A stretch of DNA of 64,000 nucleotides. Origin: Marinirhabdus sp963799365. GTDB taxonomy: Bacteria > Bacteroidota > Bacteroidia > Flavobacteriales > Flavobacteriaceae. The notes below the pieces were generated by a model. The model did no database searches. It was not told where the DNA came from and was given only the letters and a program-made list of their open reading frames with translations. The stretch's first letter is position 1. Each line of letters opens with the position of its first letter. Positions 37,803 through 46,304 of this stretch are shown here, in pieces. The stretch covers positions 62,001 to 126,000 of the forward strand of contig CAWCWV010000017.1 in assembly GCA_963799365.1 (NCBI GenBank), read 5' to 3'. Both the position numbers and the translations under genes were made by a program.

Positions 37803-38654
37803 AATGTAACATTTCAATATTTTTATGAACTTTACTTTAAAATCTTTCAGTCCTAAATTAACTAATGATCAAATAGCAAAACTGAATATAAACGTGGTCT
37901 TAAACACTTACGTCAGCAGATTTACTCCCGATAACTATCGGGAGCCCTCGTTGGCCGCTTGAGTATCTCCCCAATGTAACATTTCAATATTTTTATGAAC
38001 TTTACTTTAAAATCTTTCAGTCCTAAATTAACTAATGATCAAATAGCAAAACTGAATACAAACGTGGTCTTAAACACTTACGTCAGCAGATTTACTCCCG
38101 ATAACTATCGGGAGCCCTCGTTGGCCGCTTGAGTATCTCCCCAATGTAACATTTCAATATTTTTATGAACTTTACTTTAAAATCTTTCAGTCCTAAATTA
38201 ACTAATGATCAAATAGCAAAACTGAATATAAACGTGGTCTTAAACACTTACGTCAGCAGATTTACTCCCGATAACTATCGGGAGCCCTCGTTGGCCGCTT
38301 GAGTATCTCCCCAATGTAACATTTCAATATTTTTATGAACTTTACTTTAAAATCTTTCAGTCCTAAATTAACTAATGATCAAATAGCAAAACTGAATATA
38401 AACGTGGTCTTAAACACTTACGTCAGCAGATTTACTCCCGATAACTATCGGGAGCCCTCGTTGGCCGCTTGAGTATCTCCCCAATGTAACATTTCAATAT
38501 TTTTATGAACTTTACTTTAAAATCTTTCAGTCCTAAATTAACTAATGATCAAATAGCAAAACTGAATATAAACGTGGTCTTAAACACTTACGTCAGCAGA
38601 TTTACTCCCGATAACTATCGGGAGCCCTCGTTGGCCGCTTGAGTATCTCCCCAA
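37803..38654 (-). repeat. 170-bp tandem array of tRNA-Tyr 5' halves with an inserted palindrome (5 copies)
   Basis: The phrase CGTCAGCAGATTTAC recurs at 37911, 38081, 38251, 38421 and 38591, a period of exactly 170 bp. Each unit is a 108-bp flank identical to the 5' flank of the real tRNA-Tyr (one base differs near 38059) plus a 60-bp block copying tRNA-Tyr from its first base to just past the anticodon arm (37913-37972 and so on). In every block the 5 bases before the anticodon (AGACT in tRNA sense) are replaced by an 18-nt palindromic stretch, so that CTCCCGATA pairs with TATCGGGAG (37925-37944, then every 170 bp). The T arm and 3' acceptor strand are absent, so the copies cannot be tRNAs. 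The remaining 38655-38856 region holds a tRNA-Thr remnant and otherwise nothing I can name. Confidence 0.95.
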
Positions 38655-38740
38655 AATTAATTCAATATTTCAAATTCAAAATTCAAAAATTTTATTCGCG
38701 ATTCAACCTTAAATCTTGAATCTTAAACCTTGAATTTTAA

Positions 38741-38759
38741 AGAGCCTATGGAGGGACTC
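38741..38759 (-). repeat. remnant copy of the tRNA-Thr(UGU) 3' end
   Basis: AGAGCCTATGGAGGGACTC repeats the 3' end of the intact tRNA-Thr at 38855-38873 with one mismatch, 114 bp away and in the same orientation. It runs directly into a dispersed CCTTCGACTATGCTCAGGA element. It may be a leftover from duplication or from insertion at the tRNA 3' end. Confidence 0.75.
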
Positions 38760-38856
38760 CCTTCGACTATGCTCAGGATAAACTTCTCGTCCCAATTAAC
38801 ATTCGTTTTAAATTTAAAACTATGATAATTTCCTAATGCACTTTCAAAATTTCAAG

Positions 38857-38930
38857 AGCCGATGGAGGGACTCGAACCCACGACCTGCTGATTACAAATC
38901 AGCTGCTCTAGCCAGCTGAGCTACATCGGC
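38857..38930 (-). tRNA. tRNA-Thr (UGU anticodon)
   Basis: 74 nt. Acceptor GCCGATG pairs with CATCGGC, discriminator T; anticodon arm GCTGA-TTTGTAA-TCAGC reads TGT; T loop GTTCGAGT. It is equivalent in place to E. coli thrU, the first tRNA of the tuf-linked cluster. Confidence 0.95.
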
Positions 38931-38964
38931 TTTTTTGACTTATTTTACACCAATCTGGCGGCAT

Positions 38965-38991
38965 AAAAAAGTCCGCTATTTCTAACGGACT
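38965..38991 (-). terminator. terminator behind hpf
   Basis: AGTCCG pairs with CGGACT around a 10-nt loop; six T's follow on the minus strand. It lies about 50 bp past the hpf stop and separates it from the tRNA cluster. Confidence 0.7.
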
Positions 38992-39040
38992 GCAAAGATA
39001 TACGAATTATTATTTCCACAAAACTTTTTGTAAAAAATTT

Positions 39041-39343
39041 TCAGGCAAATGAACGTTCTTTTTGCTTTCGCTTTTTCAGTTGGCGTTCTAAGGATTGAAT
39101 GCACTCATCTATGGCTGCCTCAAAAGTTTTGGATTCCTTCTTGCAAATCAGGTCACTACCTGGTACGCTTATTAAAATTTCAGTAATCTTATTTTCTTTT
39201 TCACTTGTTTTTTGAACTTTCAAAAAAACATCTGCTGCAACAATTTTATCGTAAAATTGTTCTAGTTTCTGTAATCGCTTTTCAATAAAAACTAAGAGTT
39301 CTTCTTTAACTGCGAAATTTGGTGCTTGCACATTTACCTTCAT
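39041..39343 (-). CDS. hpf: ribosome hibernation-promoting factor (HPF/YfiA family, short form)
   Basis: 100 aa, a single domain starting MKVNVQAPNFAVKEELLVFI and ending in the basic LKKRKQKERSFA. This is the short HPF/RaiA form that binds the 30S decoding region and inactivates ribosomes in slow growth; the C-terminal dimerisation domain of long HPF is absent. It is 19 bp behind the recombinase gene and probably co-transcribed. Confidence 0.9.
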   Translation of the reverse strand: MKVNVQAPNFAVKEELLVFIEKRLQKLEQFYDKIVAADVFLKVQKTSEKENKITEILISVPGSDLICKKESKTFEAAIDECIQSLERQLKKRKQKERSFA

Positions 39344-39362
39344 ACATAAAATTTTTAGGTTA

Positions 39363-40253
39363 CTATTTAAAATTTCTAGGGTGAGCCTTCTGGTATACCT
39401 GTTTTAACTGCGCAATACTATTATGCGTATATACTTGGGTAGAGGCCAGGCTTGAGTGCCCTAGTAATTCTTTTACTGCGTTTAAATCTGCGCCTTCGTT
39501 TAAAAGATGCGTAGCAAAAGAATGTCTTAATATATGCGGACTCCTTTTCACCTTCAAAGACGCTTTACTAAAATAATTATTTATAATTCTATATACAAGG
39601 GTTTCATAAATTTTATCGCCTTTGCTAGTAAGGAATAAAAACTCCTTGTCCTTAATTAATTCTAAGGTGTTTCTTTCAGCTATAAACTTTTCAATGGACT
39701 TTACAACTGGGGAAAGCAATGGAATGATCCGTTCTTTATTGCGTTTACCCAAAACCTTAATTGTTTTATTTGCTATAGAAATATTATTTAATTTAAGATT
39801 TATAAGTTCTGCCCTTCTCATTCCTGTAGAATAAAATAACTCTACCAGTAATTTATTTCGAATTCCCTCATAACCATCTTCAACTTCTAGCAATTCCAAA
39901 ACAGTTGCTATTTCCTTTTCTGAAAATGGAACTTGTAATTTTTTTGAGGTTTTTAAAGCTTTATGCTGAGCCAAAGGAGTGGTTTCAATCTGTTTCGTTT
40001 TCAGCAAAAATTTGTAGTAGGTTTTTAAAGAGGATATTTTACGATTGATACTTCGGTTAGCAATACCGCTATCTACTAGTGAAACTATCCAACTTCTAAT
40101 AATACTGTAGTTTACATTTATAATATCGTCATATTCATATGCATCTTTCGCAAACTGAAGAAAATCGCTCAAATCTTTTTGATAGGCAATCACGGTGTGT
40201 TGAGAATATTTTTTCTCAAAAGACAAGTAGTCTATGAACTTTTCAAATGGCAT
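39363..40253 (-). CDS. tyrosine recombinase, XerC/XerD family
   Basis: 296 aa: an N-terminal SAM-like DNA-binding domain (FIDYLSFEKKYSQHTVIAYQ) and a C-terminal catalytic domain with the Arg in TGMRRAEL, the HxxR of HILRHSFATHLL, the second His in LLGHSS and the nucleophilic Tyr in QVYTHNS. Size and full residue set fit a housekeeping Xer enzyme for chromosome dimer resolution rather than a phage integrase. The partner and target site were not identified. It sits between rpsU and hpf. Confidence 0.9.
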   Translation of the reverse strand: MPFEKFIDYLSFEKKYSQHTVIAYQKDLSDFLQFAKDAYEYDDIINVNYSIIRSWIVSLVDSGIANRSINRKISSLKTYYKFLLKTKQIETTPLAQHKALKTSKKLQVPFSEKEIATVLELLEVEDGYEGIRNKLLVELFYSTGMRRAELINLKLNNISIANKTIKVLGKRNKERIIPLLSPVVKSIEKFIAERNTLELIKDKEFLFLTSKGDKIYETLVYRIINNYFSKASLKVKRSPHILRHSFATHLLNEGADLNAVKELLGHSSLASTQVYTHNSIAQLKQVYQKAHPRNFK

Positions 40254-40393
40254 ACATCAGGTACGATTTACGAAGTACAAGGTACGAACAACGAGTTTGG
40301 GATTAATCTTTAAAGATAATCAATTTTGACTACCGCGGGTTGCGTAGCTGAATGCGTTTTCTTGCGGTGTTCGAAAAGACGAAAAATTATTGC

Positions 40394-40427
40394 AAAAAAA
40401 ATCCGTTAAGCAAAATGCTTAACGGAT
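40394..40427 (-). terminator. terminator behind rpsU
   Basis: A perfect 11-bp stem, ATCCGTTAAGC with GCTTAACGGAT, loop AAAAT, followed on the minus strand by seven T's. A textbook intrinsic terminator about 25 bp past the rpsU stop. Confidence 0.9.
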
Positions 40428-40450
40428 CTATAATGTATCTAAAAGAAATA

Positions 40451-40645
40451 CTAGATTTCTTCTGCGTCTCTAAGTCCTTGAATGTACTGAGCTTTCTGTA
40501 TTTGCTTTCTTCTCACAACCGATGGCTTTGAGAATGCCTGACGTGAACGTAGCTGGCGCATTGTTCCCGTACGATCAAACTTACGCTTAAAACGCTTCAG
40601 CGCTCTGTCTATATTTTCTCCGTCTTTAACTGGTATAATTAACAT
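40451..40645 (-). CDS. rpsU: 30S ribosomal protein bS21
   Basis: 64 aa, starting MLIIPVKDGENIDRALKRFK, with the basic central helix RQLRSRQAFSKPSVVRRK. In Bacteroidota ribosomes bS21 (with bS18 and bS6) hides the 3' end of 16S rRNA, explaining why most genes lack Shine-Dalgarno sequences; rpsU itself keeps a strong one, allowing autoregulation. That signature is present here (AGAGGAGG at 40656-40663). The gene has its own -7 box and its own terminator, so it is probably monocistronic. Confidence 0.96.
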   Translation of the reverse strand: MLIIPVKDGENIDRALKRFKRKFDRTGTMRQLRSRQAFSKPSVVRRKQIQKAQYIQGLRDAEEI

Positions 40646-40682
40646 AGTGTCATAACCTCCTCTCTTTTGGACTGCAAATATA
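40646..40682 (-). promoter_or_regulatory. rpsU promoter and strong Shine-Dalgarno
   Basis: The minus strand reads TATATTTG (40675-40682, consensus TAnnTTTG), then AGAGGAGG (40656-40663) 10 nt before the ATG. I noticed no other SD this strong at the starts I checked. It matches the known exception of rpsU in Bacteroidota, where free anti-SD on bS21-poor ribosomes would raise bS21 synthesis. Confidence 0.75.
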
Positions 40683-40838
40683 AATAAAGTTATGAGTTTT
40701 GAGTTATGAGTTTTGAGTTTTTTTCAGAAGAAAGAAAAAAGACAAAAATATATTGAATTTACGATGTACGATTTTAGCTGTTTTTTTAAACGGAAAACAA
40801 AAAACACCTACCTCCTACTTCGTAAATCGTAATTCCCC

Positions 40839-42269
40839 CTATTGTTTAAACAAAGAAGCCCGCTGGCTCAGATCTTGAATAAGCTTGCTCTCCTCTTTAC
40901 TTTCCAGCAAGACGTTGTAGTTTTTCCAGAAATCTTTATTGTAAACACGTGGTGAGAAAATATCTTCGTCCCAAGATAGGGATGCTAACTCTTTCTTCAC
41001 TTCGGTAGGTTCCAGAATGATTTCAGTAAAAAGCACTTCTTGTGTGGTGTAATAGAACTGCTCTTCTTCTTCTTCTTTCAGTTTATCAGTTTCCTTGTAC
41101 AATTTATCTGAAGACCGATCGCCAATATTTACCAGCTTGGGCGTTTCATAATACATATAACTCGGGTACATTTTATCCTGAAACTCTTTATAAGTTAGCA
41201 CCAACTTATGATTAAGCGTAGTTCCAAAAAGGCTCTTGCTGCGTTTTTTCTGCACATCTGAAGCTGCTACAAGTTCGTATTCCACCTTTTTAATAGCGTA
41301 ATTGTCCCAATAAATATAAATCCAACCTTTGGGCGCAAAACCTTCATTAAAGACCCCTGGCGTATTTAAACCTGCAAAATCTTCCCCTTTATCTATTTCA
41401 ATTTTATAAATTTTTCGTCCATCATCCACTAATACTGTATCCAACTTAAACTGATGCCTTTCCAACACATTTTCACCAAAAAGCGCTCCTACATTGTTGG
41501 AGTTACGCACTAGATTTAAACGGCCTTTAAAAAGATTATCCAACCCATTAATACGTTCATCGTTCCATTTAATCGCATTTACCAGAGAAATTGTTTTTAT
41601 AGTATCCCGACGCATTTGTCGCGACTTTAAATTCATTCGTCTTGTATTTTTTAAATAGGTGTAATACGAAAATAAACTGTCCACGTCCCGAAGGTCATAA
41701 CTTTTTCGGTTTTCGTCTACGTTTATTTTTAGAAATTCTTCAGCTGCAGTGGCATAGCTGGAGTCATATAGGGTAATAGCACTTTCAATAAGCCATTTAT
41801 ATTCCTTTTTGTTACGTTCTTTATGACGTAAAAATCCTTTTTGGAGATATGCTTGGTTTGGTAGATTACTCTCCAATTTTCCAAGTGCTTTAAGAACAAT
41901 GTCATTTCCTGTTTTAGGTCTTGTGGAACCAACAATTAATATCTCGTCTAAGGAAGCCACATCTTCCTCCAAATAAATACTGAAGGTCTCATCGAAATCA
42001 TTAATTGGAGTACGAAAGCTTTTATACCCAATAGAAGAAATTACTAATGTATCACTACTATGCGCGTCTGGTACCGACAGTAAAAACTTTCCGTCTGTAT
42101 TTGTCACGGTACCAATGGTTGTATTTTCAATATAGACACTGGCACTTTCTATTGGCATTTGGGTTGTAAAATCTACAACAGTGTTGGAAATTTCTTTTTG
42201 AGCTTGAACGCCTATAGCGCCTAACAAAACCAGCAAAGTAGTTAAAATTTTAAATGATTGTAATTTCAT
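40839..42269 (-). CDS. carboxypeptidase-regulatory-like domain protein, secreted or envelope
   Basis: 476 aa: signal peptide (1-23, ending GVQAQ), a CarboxypepD_reg-like beta-sandwich domain (about 26-110: VVDFTTQMPIESASVYIENT, GTVTNTDGKFLLSVP), then a long mixed region (about 115-476) of a type seen in flavobacterial envelope proteins. There is no TonB plug, no OmpA domain and no T9SS CTD. It is probably periplasmic or outer-membrane associated. The function is unknown. The nearest neighbours (acyl-CoA dehydrogenase and rpsU) give no clear link. Confidence 0.8.
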   Translation of the reverse strand: MKLQSFKILTTLLVLLGAIGVQAQKEISNTVVDFTTQMPIESASVYIENTTIGTVTNTDGKFLLSVPDAHSSDTLVISSIGYKSFRTPINDFDETFSIYLEEDVASLDEILIVGSTRPKTGNDIVLKALGKLESNLPNQAYLQKGFLRHKERNKKEYKWLIESAITLYDSSYATAAEEFLKINVDENRKSYDLRDVDSLFSYYTYLKNTRRMNLKSRQMRRDTIKTISLVNAIKWNDERINGLDNLFKGRLNLVRNSNNVGALFGENVLERHQFKLDTVLVDDGRKIYKIEIDKGEDFAGLNTPGVFNEGFAPKGWIYIYWDNYAIKKVEYELVAASDVQKKRSKSLFGTTLNHKLVLTYKEFQDKMYPSYMYYETPKLVNIGDRSSDKLYKETDKLKEEEEEQFYYTTQEVLFTEIILEPTEVKKELASLSWDEDIFSPRVYNKDFWKNYNVLLESKEESKLIQDLSQRASLFKQ

Positions 42270-42328
42270 AAATCGTTTTAATTAATTTTGAATAGCACTT
42301 TCACGAATCACGCCAAGAAATTCAATGC

Positions 42329-43492
42329 TTATGTAGCTGGCTTATAATTTTTACCTTCAATCACCATTTTGGCAATTATTTCACGCAGTATCTCAGAAGT
42401 CCCGCCACCAATAGGCCCTAACCTACTATCACGAAGATTTCGTGCCAATGGATATTCTTCCATATACCCATAACCACCTAACATTTGTACACAATCGTAT
42501 GCGATTTCATCTGCTATTTTGGTAGAGATCAGTTTGGACATGGTCGCCTCTTTTACAACATATTCTCCTTGATCCAGACGTTGGGCTGTAACATAGTTAA
42601 ACGTTTTACACATTTCATTTTCGGATGCCATCTGGGCAACTCTATGGCGTAATGCCTGAAACTTCGAAATTGATTTTCCAAAGGCCACACGTTCTTTCAT
42701 ATACTCAATAGTATACTCCAATGCCCACTCGCTACGTGCATGCGCATTAATCCCCATAATAAGTCGCTCTAATGCAAAATGTTGCATAATATATGGAAAG
42801 CCTTTGTCCTCTTCACCCATTAAATTTTCCACTGGGATTTCTACATTGTCGAAGGCTATTTCTCCGGTATCACTGGCTCTCCAACCTAACTTATCAAGTT
42901 TGGTAGCCGAAATTCCCGGCGTATCGCGATCCATTACAAAAATACTGATTCCTTTATTACCTAATTCTGGGGAGGTTTTTGCAGCTACAATTAAATAGTC
43001 ACTATAAACGCCATTGGTAATAAAGGTTTTGGATCCATTAATAATGTATTTATCTCCTTTTTTCACAGCAGTACTGCGCATGCCGGAAACATCGCTTCCT
43101 CCAAAGGGTTCGGTAATACATAGACAACCTATTTTTTCGCCTGTGATACTAGGTGCTAAATATTTTTCTTTTTGCTTGTGGTTTCCTTCCTTGTTTAAAT
43201 GCGTCATGGCTAAATATGCATGGGCCCACATTGCTGCAGCAAAACCACCCGAATTTATTTTCTGTAATTCTTCCAAAAAGATAACAGTGTAAAATAGATC
43301 GAGATCCATCCCGCCGTATTGCTCTGGGTAGTTGATTCCAAAATAACCCATCTCACCAAATTTTTCCCAAATAAAACGCTCTATATGGCCAGTTTCTTCC
43401 CATTTGTTAATATGTGGAACTACTTCTTTTTGAAGGAAATCCTGAAAACTTTTTCTAAAAAAATCGTGCTCTTCGGTAAAATATACGCTCAT
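42329..43492 (-). CDS. acyl-CoA dehydrogenase
   Basis: 387 aa, a FAD enzyme of fatty-acid or branched-chain acyl-CoA oxidation. Signatures: CITEPFGGSDVSGMRSTA (FAD/substrate region, about residue 125), GWRASDTGEIAFDNVEIP, and QMLGGYGYMEEYPLARNLRD near the C-terminus; one Glu in YMEEYP is the likely catalytic base. Substrate length cannot be told from sequence. It may share an operon with the HHH protein about 70 bp upstream. Confidence 0.93.
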   Translation of the reverse strand: MSVYFTEEHDFFRKSFQDFLQKEVVPHINKWEETGHIERFIWEKFGEMGYFGINYPEQYGGMDLDLFYTVIFLEELQKINSGGFAAAMWAHAYLAMTHLNKEGNHKQKEKYLAPSITGEKIGCLCITEPFGGSDVSGMRSTAVKKGDKYIINGSKTFITNGVYSDYLIVAAKTSPELGNKGISIFVMDRDTPGISATKLDKLGWRASDTGEIAFDNVEIPVENLMGEEDKGFPYIMQHFALERLIMGINAHARSEWALEYTIEYMKERVAFGKSISKFQALRHRVAQMASENEMCKTFNYVTAQRLDQGEYVVKEATMSKLISTKIADEIAYDCVQMLGGYGYMEEYPLARNLRDSRLGPIGGGTSEILREIIAKMVIEGKNYKPAT

Positions 43493-43560
43493 GTTGTTTG
43501 TTTTGAGTTTTTGGGGTTTGGAATATTCTCTGATGTGTTTTGTATAACCTTCAGAAAAAC

Positions 43561-44451
43561 TTATTCAACAAACAAATATAATTGAAATCGCTGTATTTTG
43601 CTTGCAGTGATGCCTTCAATTTTTTTAAGCTCTTCTAAGGACTGGATTCCCTCCCGAAGTTTTACAAACTCCCATATTTTTTTTCCCAGCTCGAAACTAA
43701 TTCCCGGTATTGTGGAAAGATCTGATGCCGAAGTTTTATTCACGTCTAGTTTTGTTAATGGTTTTGGGGTTTTTACTGTAAATATATTTTTTGTTCGCTC
43801 CACCACTTTTGGTGACAATCCGTACACTTCGTATAATTGCACATCGTCTGTAAAGCCTCCTAATTTGTCACGGTAATTTAGGATGCGTTCACTTAAAGCC
43901 GCTCCTATACCTGAGACTTGTTGCAATTCTTCGGCTGTGGCTTTATTCAAATCAATTTTCTGGCTGAACGTTTTTCCTTTGTTGAAATCTACAAAATTCG
44001 ATTTCTTACTGAATTGTTGTTTCGGGTTGTTAACCCAGTCTGGAAATTTGAAAAAAGGTGAAATACTATCCAGCCATTCGTCTGAAACACCCGTTACTTT
44101 TTGAAAATCGCGTGTGCTATTTATCCATTTGTCTTCCTTCCGAAATTCTTGCAACTTATCAAAAGCCTCAGTTGGCATGCCTAATGTGTAGGCTTTGTAA
44201 TCTGTGATAAAATTTGGATTAAATGGGAATAGTTTCGGTTTTCGGGCTTCTAATTCAGCAATGCGAAGGGAATCTATTTGCTTTTGTTTCAGTAGTACTT
44301 CAGCAGAAGAAATATCCAAAGATACTGGTGTAGAAAAATCAGCAAATAAATAAAAGCTTAGTAGTACCAAAATGACTATTATGAAAAATAAAATCCCACC
44401 CTGTTCGCTCTTGGCAAACAAAAAGTGGGATTTTAGATTATTTCCAGACAT
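43561..44451 (-). CDS. helix-hairpin-helix protein, membrane-anchored (ComEA-like domains)
   Basis: 296 aa: one N-terminal membrane segment (about 19-36: GILFFIIVILVLLSFYLF), then ComEA-type helix-hairpin-helix units, clearest at IDLNKATAEELQQVSGIGAA and LDVNKTSASDLSTIPGIS, with a further one at the C-terminus (LEELKKIEGITASKIQ). Such units bind DNA backbones non-specifically. A role in DNA uptake is possible by analogy with ComEA, but the protein is longer and no competence gene is near, so the role stays open. Confidence 0.85.
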   Translation of the reverse strand: MSGNNLKSHFLFAKSEQGGILFFIIVILVLLSFYLFADFSTPVSLDISSAEVLLKQKQIDSLRIAELEARKPKLFPFNPNFITDYKAYTLGMPTEAFDKLQEFRKEDKWINSTRDFQKVTGVSDEWLDSISPFFKFPDWVNNPKQQFSKKSNFVDFNKGKTFSQKIDLNKATAEELQQVSGIGAALSERILNYRDKLGGFTDDVQLYEVYGLSPKVVERTKNIFTVKTPKPLTKLDVNKTSASDLSTIPGISFELGKKIWEFVKLREGIQSLEELKKIEGITASKIQRFQLYLFVE

Positions 44452-44452
44452 A

Positions 44453-44483
44453 ACACTCCTTTTAAAATTAAAAAGGGGAGTTC
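44453..44483 (-). terminator. terminator behind the AGCS symporter gene
   Basis: AACTCCCCTTTTT pairs with AAAAGGAGTG (imperfect) across an AT loop, between the symporter stop and the HHH protein start. The T run is inside the stem arm, so efficiency is uncertain. Confidence 0.5.
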
Positions 44484-44502
44484 GTCTATTTTAGTAAAAA
44501 GC

Positions 44503-46209
44503 TTAGTCTATTGCTTCACGCTTCATTTTAATAGCGTCTAAATAACGGTTTAATTGTTTTTTCACTACTGGGAACAGGAAGTACAATCCAATCATGTTCG
44601 GGAATACCATGGCAAAGATCATTGCATCAGAGAATTGCCAGATAGAATTCATACTTGCTGCAGCACCAATTACTACGAATGCTAAGAATAAAAATTTGTA
44701 AGTTAAATCTGCTGCTTTTCCTCTTCCGAAAAGGTACTTCCAAGACTGGAGTCCATAATAAGACCAGGAAATCATGGTAGATACTGCGAATAACACTACA
44801 GCAATAGTTAGGAATACATCAGAATAAGGAATATAAGCTGCGAATGCTTCCGAAGTAATTCCAGCACCTTCATAAGAAACTCCATCAATCATAACACCTC
44901 CTACGCCATCACCTCCATATTGAAAAATTGTGGCACCTGCTGCATCTCCACCGAAGTTAAAGATGATAATCACCAAAGCAGTCATCGTACAAATTACTAC
45001 AGTATCAATAAATGGCTCCAATAAAGCTACTAAACCTTCAGACGCTGAATATTTTGTTTTTACCGCTGAATGCGCAATAGAAGCCGATCCTGCTCCCGCT
45101 TCGTTGGAGAAAGCTGCTCTTTTAAATCCTACTAACAATACTCCAATTAATCCACCTACTCCAATAGCGGTTGGATTAAATGCTTCTTTCACAATGAGTC
45201 CAATAGCATCGTCAATAAGTGAGAAGTTACTTAGGATGATGTATAAACAAAATAAAATATACATAACAGCCATTAAGGGCACCACTTTCTCGGTTACCTT
45301 GGCAATTCGTTTTATCCCTCCTATTATAATAATTCCAACCACTACAGCCAGCACAAGTCCTACAATGGTTCCTGCCAATGTGCTATCCCACTCAAACATA
45401 TCTTTAATAACAATAGTCGCCTGATTACTCTGTGCCGCATTACCTCCACCAAAGGAGCCTCCAATACAGAAAATAGCAAATAATGCTGCGGCTACTTTAC
45501 CTATCCAGGCATAACCACGTTCTTTTAAACCTTTACTCAAATAATACATAGGGCCTCCATATACAGTACCATCTGGACCTACATCGCGGTATTGAACTCC
45601 CAGAGTACATTCTACAAATTTTGTAGACATCCCTAATAAACCACAAACAATCATCCAGAAAGTTGCGCCAGGACCACCTAACGCAATCGCCAAGGCTACT
45701 CCCGCAATATTACCATTACCCACGGTACCAGACACGGCAGTTGCCAATGCCTGAAAGTGAGAAACTTCTCCGTCGCTACTTTCATCTCGAATGGTATCTA
45801 CAATATCCCCATCTACTGCCAACTCGTCTACCGTCTCAAGGTGTTTGTCGAGGCTATCTACTTTGTTCATATCCTTCCCTTGGGCGATACCACCTTCTCC
45901 GTACAACTCTTTAGCACCGAATTTTTCAATATCTTCATATTTTCCCCGAACCGTTTTAATCGCTTTTCCGAAGAATCTTATATTAGGAAAACCAAAATAA
46001 AGGGTAAAAAACAAGGCACTACCAACCAACAATACAATTACAAAAGGGGTGTTGGGTGCTACTTCAAAGAAAATTATGTTGAAGAAAAAATCTGAAATCG
46101 GCGCAAATGCTTGATCAATTTTTTGGTCAATCCCAACTTCTTCCACATCTTGTGCGAAGGTTAATATGGGAATGAGTAACGTAAATAGAGAAAGAAGAAA
46201 TTTCTTCAT
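44503..46209 (-). CDS. sodium:alanine symporter (AGCS family)
   Basis: 568 aa with many membrane segments and an N-terminal signal-like segment (MKKFLLSLFTLLIPILTFA) seen in flavobacterial members. Family signatures: GNGNIAGVALAIALGGPGA, GGPMYYLSKGL and AAFSNEAGAGSASIAHSA. It imports small neutral amino acids (alanine or glycine) with sodium at the inner membrane. Its length exceeds the usual ~450-480 because of the N-terminal extension and a soluble insert around residues 85-145. Substrate is inferred from family. Confidence 0.93.
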   Translation of the reverse strand: MKKFLLSLFTLLIPILTFAQDVEEVGIDQKIDQAFAPISDFFFNIIFFEVAPNTPFVIVLLVGSALFFTLYFGFPNIRFFGKAIKTVRGKYEDIEKFGAKELYGEGGIAQGKDMNKVDSLDKHLETVDELAVDGDIVDTIRDESSDGEVSHFQALATAVSGTVGNGNIAGVALAIALGGPGATFWMIVCGLLGMSTKFVECTLGVQYRDVGPDGTVYGGPMYYLSKGLKERGYAWIGKVAAALFAIFCIGGSFGGGNAAQSNQATIVIKDMFEWDSTLAGTIVGLVLAVVVGIIIIGGIKRIAKVTEKVVPLMAVMYILFCLYIILSNFSLIDDAIGLIVKEAFNPTAIGVGGLIGVLLVGFKRAAFSNEAGAGSASIAHSAVKTKYSASEGLVALLEPFIDTVVICTMTALVIIIFNFGGDAAGATIFQYGGDGVGGVMIDGVSYEGAGITSEAFAAYIPYSDVFLTIAVVLFAVSTMISWSYYGLQSWKYLFGRGKAADLTYKFLFLAFVVIGAAASMNSIWQFSDAMIFAMVFPNMIGLYFLFPVVKKQLNRYLDAIKMKREAID

Positions 46210-46253
46210 AATTTGGTTTTTGATTATTTAAATTTTAAGAAGGAGCAAGATGC

Positions 46254-46287
46254 TAAAAAAAACGGCAGATTTCAAATTTTCGCCGTT
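46254..46287 (-). terminator. terminator behind the potassium-channel gene
   Basis: AACGGC pairs with GCCGTT over an AT-rich inner part; on the minus strand a long T run (TTTTTTTTAG) follows. It lies just past the channel stop. Confidence 0.7.
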
Positions 46288-46304
46288 AAAAAGTTAACAT
46301 TCTC

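Noticed and set aside
37803..38654. CRISPR array
   Set aside because: The whole 170-bp unit is repeated, including the part that would be spacer; there are no unique spacers, no leader and no cas genes, and the unit is clearly derived from tRNA-Tyr.
39363..40253. Phage or island integrase linked to the nearby tRNA genes
   Set aside because: Size, full catalytic set and position between rpsU and hpf fit a housekeeping Xer recombinase; no phage or island genes are adjacent.
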